A stretch of 64,000 nucleotides of DNA from positions 124,001 to 188,000 of the forward strand of contig NZ_JAGINP010000013.1 in NCBI RefSeq assembly GCF_017876155.1. Direction: 5' to 3'. Under the pieces are notes generated by a model. The model saw only the letters and a program-made list of their open reading frames with translations, did no database searches and was not told where the DNA came from. A program made the translations under genes and the position numbers. Source of the DNA: Azospirillum rugosum. GTDB lineage: Bacteria > Pseudomonadota > Alphaproteobacteria > Azospirillales > Azospirillaceae. Positions within the stretch are counted from its first letter, which is position 1. Each line of letters opens with the position of its first letter. Of the stretch, positions 26,272 through 36,148 are shown piece by piece.

Positions 26272-26469
26272 GGAGGGGATGTCTACACGAAAGTGCGGTG
26301 TGGCGGAACAGCGTGGGTCGGAACAAGCATCGGCCGGAACCCCTGCCATGAAATGAAAAGGGCGCGCCCCCGGGTGGGAGGCGCGCCCGTCAAGGTCCGG
26401 TCAAGGATTGATGACGTGCCATCGTCACGTCGACACCAACACCATCCCCTTCCGGCTTATTCCATGGAA

Positions 26470-26583
26470 TTCACCACCAAGACACCAAGGCACCAAGATC
26501 ATCGAACCCGATCCAGCGTGGCTGCCGGTCCGCTCGCAAGCCCGGCGCGCTTCACCTTGGTGTCTTGGTGCCTTGGTGGTGAA
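26470..26583. repeat. Inverted repeat, 'CACCACCAAGACACCAAGG' family
   Basis: The left arm (26470-26499, TTCACCACCAAGACACCAAG...) pairs with the right arm (26554-26583, ...CCTTGGTGGTGAA) with about three mismatches over a 54-base loop. It lies in the 325-base gap between fpr and the GH17 gene (both minus strand). Structure is analogous to the CACCACAGAGACACGGAG elements but the sequence differs. I see no gene in the rest of the gap (26272-26595). Confidence 0.75.
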
Positions 26584-26595
26584 AATCCTGGTTCC

Positions 26596-27369
26596 TTACC
26601 GCTCCACAAAGGCTTTTTCGATCACGTAATGACCGGGTTCGCCGTTGTGGCCCATCTTGAAGCCCATGCCGTCCATGATCGAGGCGGTTTCGTCCAGCAT
26701 CGCCGGGCTGCCGCAGATCATCACGCGGTCGGCCTCGCGGTCGAAGGGCGTCAGGCCGACGTCGCTGAACAGCTTGCCGCTGCGGATCAGGTCGGTGATG
26801 CGGCCCTGGTTGCGGAAGGGCTCGCGCGTCACGGTCGGGTAATAGATCAGCTTCTGCTTCACGTCCTCGCCGAAGAACTCGTTCTCCGGCAGGACGTTGC
26901 CGATCAGGTCGTTGTAGGCCAGCTCGCCCACCGTGCGGGTCGTGTGGGTCAGCACCACCTTGTCGAACCGGGCGTACATCTCCGGGTCCTTGATGATGCT
27001 GAGGAACGGGGCGAGGCCCGTGCCGGTGCTGAGCAGGTACAGGTTGCGGCCCGGCAGCAGGTTGTCGGTCACCAGCGTGCCCGTCGCCTTGCGGTTGACC
27101 AGCAGCGTGTCGCCTTCCTTCAGGTGCTGGAGGCGCGAGGTCAGCGGGCCGTCCTGCACCTTGATGGAGAAGAACTCCAGCGTCTCCTCATAGCTGGCGC
27201 TGACCATGCTGTAGGCGCGCAGCAGGGGCCGGCCGTTCACCTCCAGGCCGATCATGGTGAACTGTCCGGGATCGAAACGGAACGAGGGATCGCGCGTGGT
27301 GGTGAAGCTGAACAGCGTGTCCGTCCAGTGGTGAACGCGCAGCACGCGTTCGTGAAGAATGTTGCTCAT
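26596..27369 (-). CDS. fpr: Ferredoxin-NADP reductase, bacterial subclass
   Basis: Transfers electrons between NADP(H) and ferredoxin/flavodoxin. The 257-residue protein has the FAD motif RAYSMVSASYEE, the NADP motif LLSTGTGLAPFLSI, VMICGSPAM, and the C-terminal tail EKAFVER typical of subclass I bacterial Fpr. The upstream region is unusually AT-rich and carries palindromes that could bind a regulator such as a SoxR/FinR-type or oxygen-responsive protein, but none can be identified by eye. It may support nitrogenase or oxidative-stress reactions. Confidence 0.94.
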   Translation of the reverse strand: MSNILHERVLRVHHWTDTLFSFTTTRDPSFRFDPGQFTMIGLEVNGRPLLRAYSMVSASYEETLEFFSIKVQDGPLTSRLQHLKEGDTLLVNRKATGTLVTDNLLPGRNLYLLSTGTGLAPFLSIIKDPEMYARFDKVVLTHTTRTVGELAYNDLIGNVLPENEFFGEDVKQKLIYYPTVTREPFRNQGRITDLIRSGKLFSDVGLTPFDREADRVMICGSPAMLDETASIMDGMGFKMGHNGEPGHYVIEKAFVER

Positions 27370-27482
27370 GTGATCCGCAGGTCCGTTTCGCCAAGTCCGG
27401 TTTCGCCAAGTCCGATTCGGTGGCCGGCTCGCCCGTGGCTTTCAGGGGCCGGTGTTCAGAAGCCCAATGGTGAGAAGTAAGC

Positions 27483-27501
27483 CATGCCGCAATGCGGCAT
27501 G
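27483..27501. promoter_or_regulatory. Palindrome upstream of fpr
   Basis: CATGCCGCA and TGCGGCATG form a perfect nine-base inverted repeat with a one-base centre, 114 bases upstream of the fpr start in an AT-rich gap. The compact dyad suits a dimeric regulator. No regulator is assigned. Confidence 0.4.
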
Positions 27502-27554
27502 CGTCATTAACAGGGAAATAGTCAACAAGCCACTAATTTATACCTACAATTATG

Positions 27555-27577
27555 TTGTGGTTTTTCCCTAACCACAA
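27555..27577. terminator. Hairpin between scfR and fpr
   Basis: TTGTGGTT (27555-27562) pairs with AACCACAA (27570-27577). It lies 25 bases after the scfR stop on the minus strand and could terminate scfR; it could equally be an operator for fpr. The T-tail is weak. Confidence 0.4.
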
Positions 27578-27601
27578 AGTGTTATTGCGGAATACGCGCC
27601 C

Positions 27602-29044
27602 TCACTCGCCGGCCGGCGGGGCGAACAGGTAGGGGGACAGGCCGCGCAGGTTCTCGTCCACGATCAGCCGGTGATTCAAGGGCGGGAAGGCCCGTTGCGA
27701 GCAGTCCAGGCGCGGGCAGAGCCGGCAATTCACGCCGATCGGAGTCGCGGCTTCGGTGTTTTCCAGGTCGAACCCGTCGGCGTAGGTGATCTGCCCTGCG
27801 TGCTGCACATCGCAGCCAAGCGCGATGGCGAACTGTTGCGGCGGGCTGCGGAAGCCGCCGCCGGCCTTCACCACCGTCCGCGCGATGGAGAAGTAGGTCG
27901 TGCCGTCCGGCATCTGCGCCAACTGGCTGTGGATTTTTCCGGGCGTGCGGAAGGCGTCGTAGACGATCCAGCGCGGGCAGCCGCCGCCGAAGCGCGCGAA
28001 GTGGAAGCCGGCGCCGGAAAAGCGCTTCGACACGTTGCCGGCGCTGTCCACCCGCATCAGGAAGAAGGGAACGCCCTTGGCGCCCGACCGCTGCAAGGTG
28101 GTCAGCCGCTGGCACACCTGCTCGAACGAGGCATCGAACCGGCGCCGCAATATTTCGATGTCGTAACGGATTTGCTTCGCCGCGTCCCAGAAGCGGTCAT
28201 AGGGCATCAGCACCGCCGCCGCGAAATAGTTGGCGAGGCCGATGCGGGCCAGCCGCCGCGCCTCGTCGCCCGACAGGCTGGACCCGTCCACGATGCGGTT
28301 CAGCAGGTCGCGGTGGCGCAGCAGGGCGATCTGGCAGGCGAGCTGGAAGTTGCGCCCGGACGGGGCCAGCATCTCCGACAGCAGGATGCGCCGGCCGTGC
28401 CGGTCGAATCGGCGCACCGCGTAGCCCATGACGTTCGACGGCAGCAGCCGGACGCGGACGCTGTGGTTGTTCGACAGGTAATCGACCAGCCCGCGGTAGA
28501 GGTCGCCTTTCTCCAGCCGGCCCTCTCGCCACAGCTCCTCCGCGGCGGATTCCAGCTCGGGGAAGTGGTTGTTGTTGGCCTGGAACAGGTCGCGCACCTC
28601 CTCCTGCGGGAAGGAGGCGTTCTGGACGAGGTGCAGCTTCTCGCGGTCGGCCATCTTCTCGGCCAGCGCCTGCAGGTCGTCGCGGCTGGTGCGGAAGGAG
28701 CGGTAGAGCGCCACCACCGCCTGCCCCAGGGTCGGGGCGACCGCCGCCAGCTCCCGGAAGTCCTGGTTCTTGATGTCGGAGCCGTCGAACAGCGGGTCGG
28801 CGAAGACCTCCCGCAGGCCGGCGACCAGCCGGCTCTCCTCGTCCTCGGCGAAGGACTGGAGGTCGACGCCGAAGTTCTGGCCCAGCTTCAACAGAAGCGG
28901 CACGGTGACCGGGCGCTGGTTGTGCTCGATCAGGTTCAGGTAGCTGGGGGAGATGCCCAGCTGCTCGGCCATCTGCGCCTGGGTCAGCCCGTGGTCGCGG
29001 CGCAGCCGCCGCACCTTCGGGCCCAGCATCGCCTTCTTGTCCAT
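27602..29044 (-). CDS. ScfR/RamB-like XRE-family regulator of acyl/acetate metabolism
   Basis: A 480-residue regulator. Residues 9-60 form an XRE helix-turn-helix (GLTQAQMAEQLGISPSYLNL). The middle has an IrrE/ImmA-like region without the HExxH metal motif, and the C-terminus carries the DUF2083 domain with conserved cysteines (NCRLCPRLDCSQRAF) that may sense ligand or redox state. This matches the short-chain fatty acyl-CoA regulator (ScfR/RamB/PrpR) family, which controls glyoxylate and methylcitrate cycle genes. Its divergence from aceA supports that role. Confidence 0.85.
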   Translation of the reverse strand: MDKKAMLGPKVRRLRRDHGLTQAQMAEQLGISPSYLNLIEHNQRPVTVPLLLKLGQNFGVDLQSFAEDEESRLVAGLREVFADPLFDGSDIKNQDFRELAAVAPTLGQAVVALYRSFRTSRDDLQALAEKMADREKLHLVQNASFPQEEVRDLFQANNNHFPELESAAEELWREGRLEKGDLYRGLVDYLSNNHSVRVRLLPSNVMGYAVRRFDRHGRRILLSEMLAPSGRNFQLACQIALLRHRDLLNRIVDGSSLSGDEARRLARIGLANYFAAAVLMPYDRFWDAAKQIRYDIEILRRRFDASFEQVCQRLTTLQRSGAKGVPFFLMRVDSAGNVSKRFSGAGFHFARFGGGCPRWIVYDAFRTPGKIHSQLAQMPDGTTYFSIARTVVKAGGGFRSPPQQFAIALGCDVQHAGQITYADGFDLENTEAATPIGVNCRLCPRLDCSQRAFPPLNHRLIVDENLRGLSPYLFAPPAGE

Positions 29045-29078
29045 CGCCGTCTGGACCCCGTGTCACCGCATCGGTGAA

Positions 29079-29143
29079 TTTACAAGATTTACTGATTTAC
29101 AGAGATTTTCTGACGGCAGTTTACAAGGTGACCCTTTTACAAA
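29079..29143. promoter_or_regulatory. Repeated TTTACAA operator-like boxes between scfR and aceA
   Basis: TTTACAA occurs at 29079-29085, 29120-29126 and 29137-29142 (as TTTACAAA), with a near copy TTTACAG at 29096-29102. RamB operators in Corynebacterium contain AAAGTTTGCAAA, and TTTACAA resembles its core TTTGCAA. The boxes sit in the 196-base shared promoter gap, so they are good candidates for binding by the divergent ScfR-like protein. A TTGCAAGG word follows at 29154. Confidence 0.55.
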
Positions 29144-29240
29144 CAAGGGCTTGTTGCAAGGCAGCGAAGGCCGTTTTAACTGTCAAGGCATGGACGCGCT
29201 GTAAAGCAGCGCCACCTGACGACCAAAAAGGAACCGGACT

Positions 29241-30514
<1,274 letters not shown>

Positions 30515-30518
<4 letters not shown>

Positions 30519-30566
30519 TCGGCTCGGGCCGATCAGCAGATTGATCGGCTCGGGCCGATCAGCAGG
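30515..30566 (+). repeat. Tandem hairpin duplication spanning the aceA stop
   Basis: A 26-base unit beginning TTGATCGGCTCGGGCCGATC is repeated at 30515-30540 and 30541-30566, differing only in the last base. Each unit folds as GATCGGC/GCCGATC with a TCGG tetraloop, and the first includes the TGA stop codon. A third partial copy (CTGATCGG) follows. Confidence 0.8.
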
Positions 30567-30742
30567 CTGATCGGTTGGTGTTCGCCGGTCACCGGGCGGC
30601 TGTTTCACGCCAGCCGCCCAACCCGACCGGTGTTTTGCCGGACGCCGCGGCGGCGCCCCGAGCCCGCCACGACGACCGGTTGGTTCCCGATCCGGTGTGC
30701 GAGCCGGATCTCTTCGAACGGCTGACGCTATCGACTCATCAC

Positions 30743-30772
30743 CGGCCGGGGGCTCTCCCCCGGCCGTTTTTT
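30743..30772 (+). terminator. Strong intrinsic terminator in the aceA 3' region
   Basis: CGGCCGGGGG pairs perfectly with CCCCCGGCCG around CTCT, followed by TTTTTT. It lies 225 bases after the aceA stop. The long 3' region between them (30567-30742) contains no convincing ORF. It may belong to the aceA transcript or to an sRNA. Beyond it, the 13-base word CGTCCCCGGTTTT is repeated about three times (30773-30803). Confidence 0.85.
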
Positions 30773-30902
30773 CGTCCCCGGTTTTCGTCCCCGGTTTTTG
30801 TCACCGGCCAGGGTGGAGCCGCAGCCGCGCCGTCGCGGCATGGCTGACCTGCGCAGCACCACCCCTCACATCGGGAAATCCTTGCTTAAGTCTTGAGCGC
30901 AG

Positions 30903-30971
30903 CCGCAAAAACGCCTTATCCGCCGGCATGGCCCCAGGTGCCCAGGCGTTGGTTGCGGTGCGGAATAAGGC
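30903..30971. other. Overlapping inverted repeats in gene-free region
   Basis: CCGCAAAAACGCC (30903-30915) can pair with GGCGTTGGTTGCGG (30945-30958), while GCCTTATCCGC (30913-30923) can pair with GCGGAATAAGGC (30960-30971). The two hairpins share three bases and partly exclude each other. They lie 200 bases upstream of the DJ-1-like gene, in the gene-free stretch 30773-31177. A TTGACT box follows at 30974. No known riboswitch is recognised. Confidence 0.35.
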
Positions 30972-31177
30972 ATTGACTTGGGACCTCTTTGGGGCCACTT
31001 GTGTTCCATGCTCACAACAAACCGATCAGGGGCCTGAACGCCCCAGCGCCGGACTTCTCAGCATTGAGGACCGGCTGCGGGTCCCGTCGCCGTGCAAACA
31101 CTTGCGCGGCGAGCGCCGTTTCTTTTTCCTCCCGGCGGCCCGCGCACCTAGGTTGAACGATGAAAGGACTGGACAGT

Positions 31178-31741
31178 ATGGATCAACCCCTCGCAGGAAA
31201 GAGCATTGCCATTCTCGTGGCCAACGGTTTTGAGGAACTTGAGATGACGGAGCCGCAGCGTGCTCTGCTCAAGACCGGGGCTGCTCTGCGTACGATTTCT
31301 CCCGAACAGGGTCTGGTGAACGGCTGGCACGGCAAGTCCTGGGGCCATTACTTCCCGGTTGACAAGCAGGTCGGCGAAGTTCTGGGTGCGGACTACGACA
31401 TGCTGCTGCTGCCGGGTGGCGAGCGCAGCGTCGCCAAGCTCCAGCAGAGCGCCCACACCCGCCGCATCGTCGGTCACTTCCTGGACGCCGGCAAGCCGAT
31501 CGCCGCGATCGACCAGGGCATCCAGCTCCTCGCCATCGCGGGCAAGCTGAAGGGCCGCCAGGTGGCTGCTCCCGAGGCCATCCGCGCCGAACTGGAAGCC
31601 GCCGGCGCCCAGCCGAGCGACGAGCCGCTGGTGGTGGACAACGTGACGATCACGGCGCTCGGCCACGACCAGCTGGCCGACTTCGTCGAGCAGGTGGTGA
31701 AGGTCTTCTCGGACGCCGCCGCCGTTCGCAAGGCCGCCTGA
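31178..31741 (+). CDS. DJ-1/PfpI family protein lacking the catalytic cysteine
   Basis: A 187-residue DJ-1/PfpI-fold protein. The glutamate of the NGFEELE motif (E20) is kept, but the usual AAIC-H-G nucleophile elbow is replaced by AAIDQGIQLLA, so Cys is changed to Asp (D112) and His to Gln (Q113). It is therefore unlikely to be a Cys-dependent protease, glyoxalase or deglycase. ATG 31178 has AAAGGA nine bases upstream; an ATG six codons earlier is possible. It is a single-gene unit followed by a hairpin. Confidence 0.82.
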   Translation: MDQPLAGKSIAILVANGFEELEMTEPQRALLKTGAALRTISPEQGLVNGWHGKSWGHYFPVDKQVGEVLGADYDMLLLPGGERSVAKLQQSAHTRRIVGHFLDAGKPIAAIDQGIQLLAIAGKLKGRQVAAPEAIRAELEAAGAQPSDEPLVVDNVTITALGHDQLADFVEQVVKVFSDAAAVRKAA

Positions 31742-31787
31742 CCGGTCCGCGCCTCGCCTTCGAGGAACCCGTCTTTCCTGCGGGTGG

Positions 31788-31819
31788 ACGGCCGCCGCAC
31801 TCCCCGTGCGCGCGGCCGT
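31788..31819 (+). terminator. Putative terminator after the DJ-1-like gene
   Basis: ACGGCCGC (31788-31795) pairs with GCGGCCGT (31812-31819), extended by GCAC/GTGC inside. A short T-rich stretch (TTCGCGTTTCG) follows. It lies 47 bases after the stop. Confidence 0.5.
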
Positions 31820-31913
31820 TTCGCGTTTCGGGGGATGGGGAGCCGTGGCGTTGATGTCTTTTCCAGGCGACTTTCTGAACGGGATGGTCGACCCAGTGTA
31901 ATATCAATGAATA

Positions 31914-31955
31914 ATTCGTGTAATCCGTGCTCGGATCCGTGAAATCCGTGTCAAG
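31914..31955. repeat. Fragment of the 'ATCCGTGAA' intergenic repeat
   Basis: The stretch contains AATCCGTG, GGATCCGTGAAATCCGTG and ATTCGTGTAATCCGTG, matching one arm of the element at 1233-1355. No second arm is present, so it appears decayed. It lies between the DJ-1-like gene and the convergent histidine kinase gene. Confidence 0.45.
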
Positions 31956-31981
31956 TCTTGCTCGGCGACACGCGGCTTACC

Positions 31982-33880
31982 TTACAGCGGAAGGCAGTCG
32001 CTCTCGCACACCCGCGACGCCGGGAATTTCAGGAACACCGTCGTCCCGACCCCCGGCGCGCTGTCGATCCGGAAGGATCCGCCGTGCAGCGCGATTAGGG
32101 CGCGGGTGAGCGGCAGGCCCAGGCCGGAACCGCGCTCCGTCGCGAGGTCCCGCTGGTGCACCTGGCCGAAGGTGTCGAGCGCGGCCGGAATCTGCTCCGG
32201 CCGCATGCCGATGCCGTTGTCGGCGACGCTCAACAGAAGCCCACCGTCGTCGGTTCGCATGGCGCGCACGGTCACGCGGCGCTCGGGGGCCGTCCCGGGC
32301 GGCCGGGCAAACTTGATGGCGTTGCCGACCAGATTGGTCAGCATCTGCCGGATCAGCGACGCGTCGCCGTGCACGCCCGGCAGATCGTCGGGGATGTCCA
32401 TGACCAGCCGGACCGCCGCCTCGGCCGCCCGCGGGTGCATCATGCCGAAGGTCAGGTCGACCAGCAGGGCGAGGTTGCAGGCCTCCTCGTGCAGGTCCAT
32501 CCGGCCGGCCTCGATCTTCGCGAGGTCGAGCAGGTTGTTGATGAGGTCCAGCATATAGACGCCGGCCGCCGTGATCTGCCCGGCATAGTCCCGGTAGCGC
32601 GGGTTGTTCGGCCCCATCATCTCGTCGCGGATGATCTCGGAAAAGCCCAGCACGGCGTTCAGCGGCGTGCGCAGCTCGTGGCTCAGATGGTGGACATAGT
32701 CGGACTTGCGCCGGTTGGCCTGCTCCGCCTCGTCGCGGGCGGCGCGCAGGTCGGCCTCGCGCGTCTTCAGGTCGGTGATGTCGGCGCGGATGCCGACGGT
32801 GCCGCCTTCCTTCGTCCGCCACTCCTCGATGCGGAGCCAGCGGCCGGTCGCCAGCTGCACCTCCATCGGCGGCCCGCCGGTGCGGTGCTGGTCGAGGCGC
32901 CGCGCGATCCAGCCTTCCAGCTCTTCGGCGGGGATCCGGTAGACGCCGCGCGCCGCGCCGACCCGCAGCACCGTCTCGAAGGGCGTGCCGGGGGTCATCA
33001 GGTCCGTGCTGTCGGAAAACAGGTCGCGGTAGCGCGAATTGCACAGCACCAGACGGTCGTCCGGGTCGTAGAGGACGAAGCCCTCGGTGATGCATTCGAT
33101 GGCGTCCAGCAGCCGGTCGTGGGCGCGCCGCGCCTCACGCTCGGCCCGCACCCGCTCGGTGACGTTGCGGATGCTGCACAGGATGCGGTCGCCGTCCATC
33201 AGCGCGACCAGCTGCGCCTCGAAGGACTTGTCGCCGGCCTCCCGGCTGTTGGGCAGGGCCGGCAGGGTGAAGTCCAGCGCGGTGGACAGCTCGCCCCCGT
33301 TCAGCCGGTCCAGTGCGGCGACCATCAGGCCGGCCGCGGGCTCGGGCAGCACCTCCTGCACGCGCTGGTTCAGGAAGCGCTCGGCCGGGACGTTCAGGTC
33401 GCCCGGGCTGGCCGCGGCGAAGTCCAGGATGGTGCCGTCGCGCCGCAGCTCGAACCGGATGTCCGGGTAGGCATAGGACAGGGCGACCAGCTGTTCGTTC
33501 AGCCGCATCGCCTCGCGCCGTGCGCCGCCGTCGGCCGGAGCCTCCACCAGGACCAGATCGCCGGGGCAGGGCGCGGGGGCCAGCAGGGCGTCCACCTCCG
33601 CCGGGATGCCGTCCTCCCATGGGCCGCCGCACCGGAAGCGGATGCGCGCCGAAGCGCGGTGGCCGGCCGCGACGGCGTCCAGCGCGCGCCGCGCCTCCGC
33701 CGTTTCATCCAGACGCAGCAGGGACGCCGGGCTCTCCGGCGGCAGGTCGAGCGCCGCGCGGGCGGACGCGTTCAGCCAGACCGTCCCGCCGTCCCGGCGG
33801 ATGAGCCACAACGGCGTGGCGAGCCCTTCCAGGAATTCCAGCCCGGCAATCTCCGCTTCGGCGAGCGGAAGGGCGGTCAT
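31982..33880 (-). CDS. Cytoplasmic PAS-domain sensor histidine kinase
   Basis: A 632-residue kinase without membrane segments. Several PAS-like modules occupy about residues 10-385, one with ITEGFVLYDPDDRLVLCNSRY. The H-box is YVHHLSHELRTPLNAVLGFS, and the ATP-binding domain has an N-box (LTNLVGNAIKFA) and the glycine boxes DNGIGM and GSGLGLPL. It carries no receiver domain, and no response-regulator gene is adjacent, so its partner is unknown. It is likely to sense a cytoplasmic or redox/ligand signal through a PAS domain. Confidence 0.9.
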   Translation of the reverse strand: MTALPLAEAEIAGLEFLEGLATPLWLIRRDGGTVWLNASARAALDLPPESPASLLRLDETAEARRALDAVAAGHRASARIRFRCGGPWEDGIPAEVDALLAPAPCPGDLVLVEAPADGGARREAMRLNEQLVALSYAYPDIRFELRRDGTILDFAAASPGDLNVPAERFLNQRVQEVLPEPAAGLMVAALDRLNGGELSTALDFTLPALPNSREAGDKSFEAQLVALMDGDRILCSIRNVTERVRAEREARRAHDRLLDAIECITEGFVLYDPDDRLVLCNSRYRDLFSDSTDLMTPGTPFETVLRVGAARGVYRIPAEELEGWIARRLDQHRTGGPPMEVQLATGRWLRIEEWRTKEGGTVGIRADITDLKTREADLRAARDEAEQANRRKSDYVHHLSHELRTPLNAVLGFSEIIRDEMMGPNNPRYRDYAGQITAAGVYMLDLINNLLDLAKIEAGRMDLHEEACNLALLVDLTFGMMHPRAAEAAVRLVMDIPDDLPGVHGDASLIRQMLTNLVGNAIKFARPPGTAPERRVTVRAMRTDDGGLLLSVADNGIGMRPEQIPAALDTFGQVHQRDLATERGSGLGLPLTRALIALHGGSFRIDSAPGVGTTVFLKFPASRVCESDCLPL

Positions 33881-34025
33881 GGGGAAGGAAGCGCGGTTGA
33901 TGGCATGGCAAGCAATCTAGCAGAGACGGGGGCGGCCTGAACAGGGGCGCCCCCGCCCAAGCCCCTGCGCCCGGTTGTCCCATCCGTCTCCCGGCAAGCC
34001 CCCGCCAATTCCCGTAAAGAGGCCG

Positions 34026-36017
34026 TCACGCCGCCCGGACAGTGCCGAGGAAGCCGTCCACCCGGTCGCGCAGCGTGCGGGACTGGCTCATCAGGTCGTC
34101 GGCGGCCGACAGCACCTGCTCCGCGGTGCGGCCGGTCTCGCTGGCCGCGTCCTCGACCCCGGCGATGTTGCTCGACACCTCCTGGGTGCCGCTGGCGGCC
34201 TCCTGGACGTTGCGGGCGATCTCCCGCGTGGCGGATCCCTGCTCCTCCACCGCGCTGCTGATGCCGGCGGCGATGCCGTTGATCTGGCCGATGATGCCGG
34301 TGATCCCGTCGATGGCGGAGACGGCCGCCTCCGTCGCCGTCTGCACCGCGCCCACCTGGGTCGCGATGTCGTCGGTGGCCTTGGCGGTCTGGTTGGCGAG
34401 GCTCTTCACCTCGTTGGCGACCACCGCAAACCCCTTTCCGGCCTCCCCCGCGCGCGCGGCCTCGATGGTGGCGTTCAGCGCCAGCAGGTTGGTCTGGGCG
34501 GCGATGGCATTGATCAGCTGCACCACCTCGCCGATGCGGCGGGCGGCCTCGGCCAGGTTGCGGATGGTGGCGGAGACGCGGTCGGCCTCCTGCTCGGCCT
34601 GCGCGGCGATGTCCGCGGAGGTCGAGACCTGCCGGGCGATGTCGTGGATCGACGCGCTCAGCTGCTCCGCCGCGGTCGCCACCGTCTGCACGTTGCTGGT
34701 CGCCTGGGCGGACGCGGCCGACACGGTGGCCGCGCGCTCGCTGGCGCGGATGGCGGTGGCGGTCATCTGCTCGGCCGAGCTGCGCGTCTGCGTCGCCGCG
34801 TTGACGACGCCCTCCACGATGGCGTTGACGCTCTCCTCGAAGTCGTCGGCCAGCCGGGTCAGCATGCGGCGCTTCTCCGCCTCGGCGGCGGCGCGGTTCT
34901 TCTCCTGCTCGGCGCGGAGTCGTTCGTTGTCGGCCGCCCCCGCCTTGAACACCTCCAGCGTGCGGGCCATCCGGCCGATCTCGTCGCGGCGGTCCAGCGC
35001 CGGCACGGTGGTGTCCAGGTCGTTGGCGGCAATCGCCTGCATGGCGACGCTCATGCGGCCGAGCGGCCCGGCGATGCTCTGCCCCAGGACGACGCTGGCC
35101 AGGCCGGCCAGCAAGGCCGTGGCGATGATGGACCAGACCATCAGCGTGACCGTCTCGTCGCGGTTGGCCGCCATGGCGTCGCGGGCGCTGTCGGCCTCCG
35201 CGTTCATCAGGGCGATCAGCGCCTCCAGCGGCGGCACCATCGCCGCCCCGCCCGCGCGGACCGCTTCCTTCTGCGGAACCTGCGACAGGTAGGTGTCGGC
35301 GAAGGCGATGAACGCCTGCTCATACCGGGCGCGCAGCCCCTCCACGACCTTCAGCTCCGACGGGTCGAGCTTCGCCGCGGCCAGCTGCTGGCCGAAATCC
35401 TTCAGGCTCCGCAGCAGCCGGTCGCGGTCGATCGGCTTGGAGCGCAGCAGCAGGTCGCTCTCGTACCGGCGCACCTGGAGGATCAGCACCTGGAGGCGGG
35501 AGAGGGTGGCGTCGTCGGGCGTCAGCTCGTAATTCTCCTGAAGCCGCAGCTCCAGGTCCATCGCCGCCTTGTTCAGCGCGGCCTGCAGGCCCTCGGCCTC
35601 GGTCAGCCCGACCTTGCGCATGGTGGCGACCAGCGTGTCGAACTGCCCGTTCCAGACGACGACCGCCTGCTTCAGCGTGGCCAGCTTGGCGCGCGCGTTG
35701 TCGCCGGTCAGCGTCTCGGCCAGCTTGTCGATGCCGGCGAGCGCGCTCGCCATGTCGCGGCTGCGGCGGTCGACCGGGTCCTGGGTGCGGCTGTCCAGGA
35801 AGATGTTCGTCTGCACCCGCGCCGAGGCGAGATGGTCGCCCACCTTCTCCGCCGCGTCGGACGCGGCGCTGGCCGCCCGGTCGATGCCCGCCATGCGGTT
35901 CTGCACCGTTCGGCTTTCCCAGAACACCGCAAGCACGACCAGCAGCCCGGCAATGCCGAGCGCCGCGATGGTCATGATCTGGAAACGGACGGAGAACCGA
36001 GAGAGAAAGGTGGTCAT
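34026..36017 (-). CDS. Methyl-accepting chemotaxis protein with helical sensor
   Basis: A 663-residue chemoreceptor. A membrane segment at about residues 15-34 is followed by a long, almost wholly helical periplasmic region of about 250 residues, suggesting an HBM or four-helix-bundle sensor rather than Cache. A second membrane segment at about 290-312, a HAMP domain ([21 protein letters not shown]) and a full signalling domain with [20 protein letters not shown] follow. ATG 36017 has CGGAGG four bases upstream; a TTG six codons earlier is unlikely. The ligand is unknown. Confidence 0.92.
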   Translation of the reverse strand: MTTFLSRFSVRFQIMTIAALGIAGLLVVLAVFWESRTVQNRMAGIDRAASAASDAAEKVGDHLASARVQTNIFLDSRTQDPVDRRSRDMASALAGIDKLAETLTGDNARAKLATLKQAVVVWNGQFDTLVATMRKVGLTEAEGLQAALNKAAMDLELRLQENYELTPDDATLSRLQVLILQVRRYESDLLLRSKPIDRDRLLRSLKDFGQQLAAAKLDPSELKVVEGLRARYEQAFIAFADTYLSQVPQKEAVRAGGAAMVPPLEALIALMNAEADSARDAMAANRDETVTLMVWSIIATALLAGLASVVLGQSIAGPLGRMSVAMQAIAANDLDTTVPALDRRDEIGRMARTLEVFKAGAADNERLRAEQEKNRAAAEAEKRRMLTRLADDFEESVNAIVEGVVNAATQTRSSAEQMTATAIRASERAATVSAASAQATSNVQTVATAAEQLSASIHDIARQVSTSADIAAQAEQEADRVSATIRNLAEAARRIGEVVQLINAIAAQTNLLALNATIEAARAGEAGKGFAVVANEVKSLANQTAKATDDIATQVGAVQTATEAAVSAIDGITGIIGQINGIAAGISSAVEEQGSATREIARNVQEAASGTQEVSSNIAGVEDAASETGRTAEQVLSAADDLMSQSRTLRDRVDGFLGTVRAA

Positions 36018-36148
36018 GCAACCTCCGAGGAGCAAAAGTCTCCGCGGACGGCGGGAAAGGGCCGAGCCGGAGCGTCGGGGTGCATGGATAAATTGTGCAG
36101 ATGCGAAGCGTCAAACCGAATGAAATATATCTGTGGGCCGATGCGCTC

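Noticed and set aside
30697..31233. Open frame of 178 codons spanning the aceA-DJ-1 gap
   Set aside because: It runs through a strong terminator and hairpins, has no ribosome binding site, and its product has no recognisable features.
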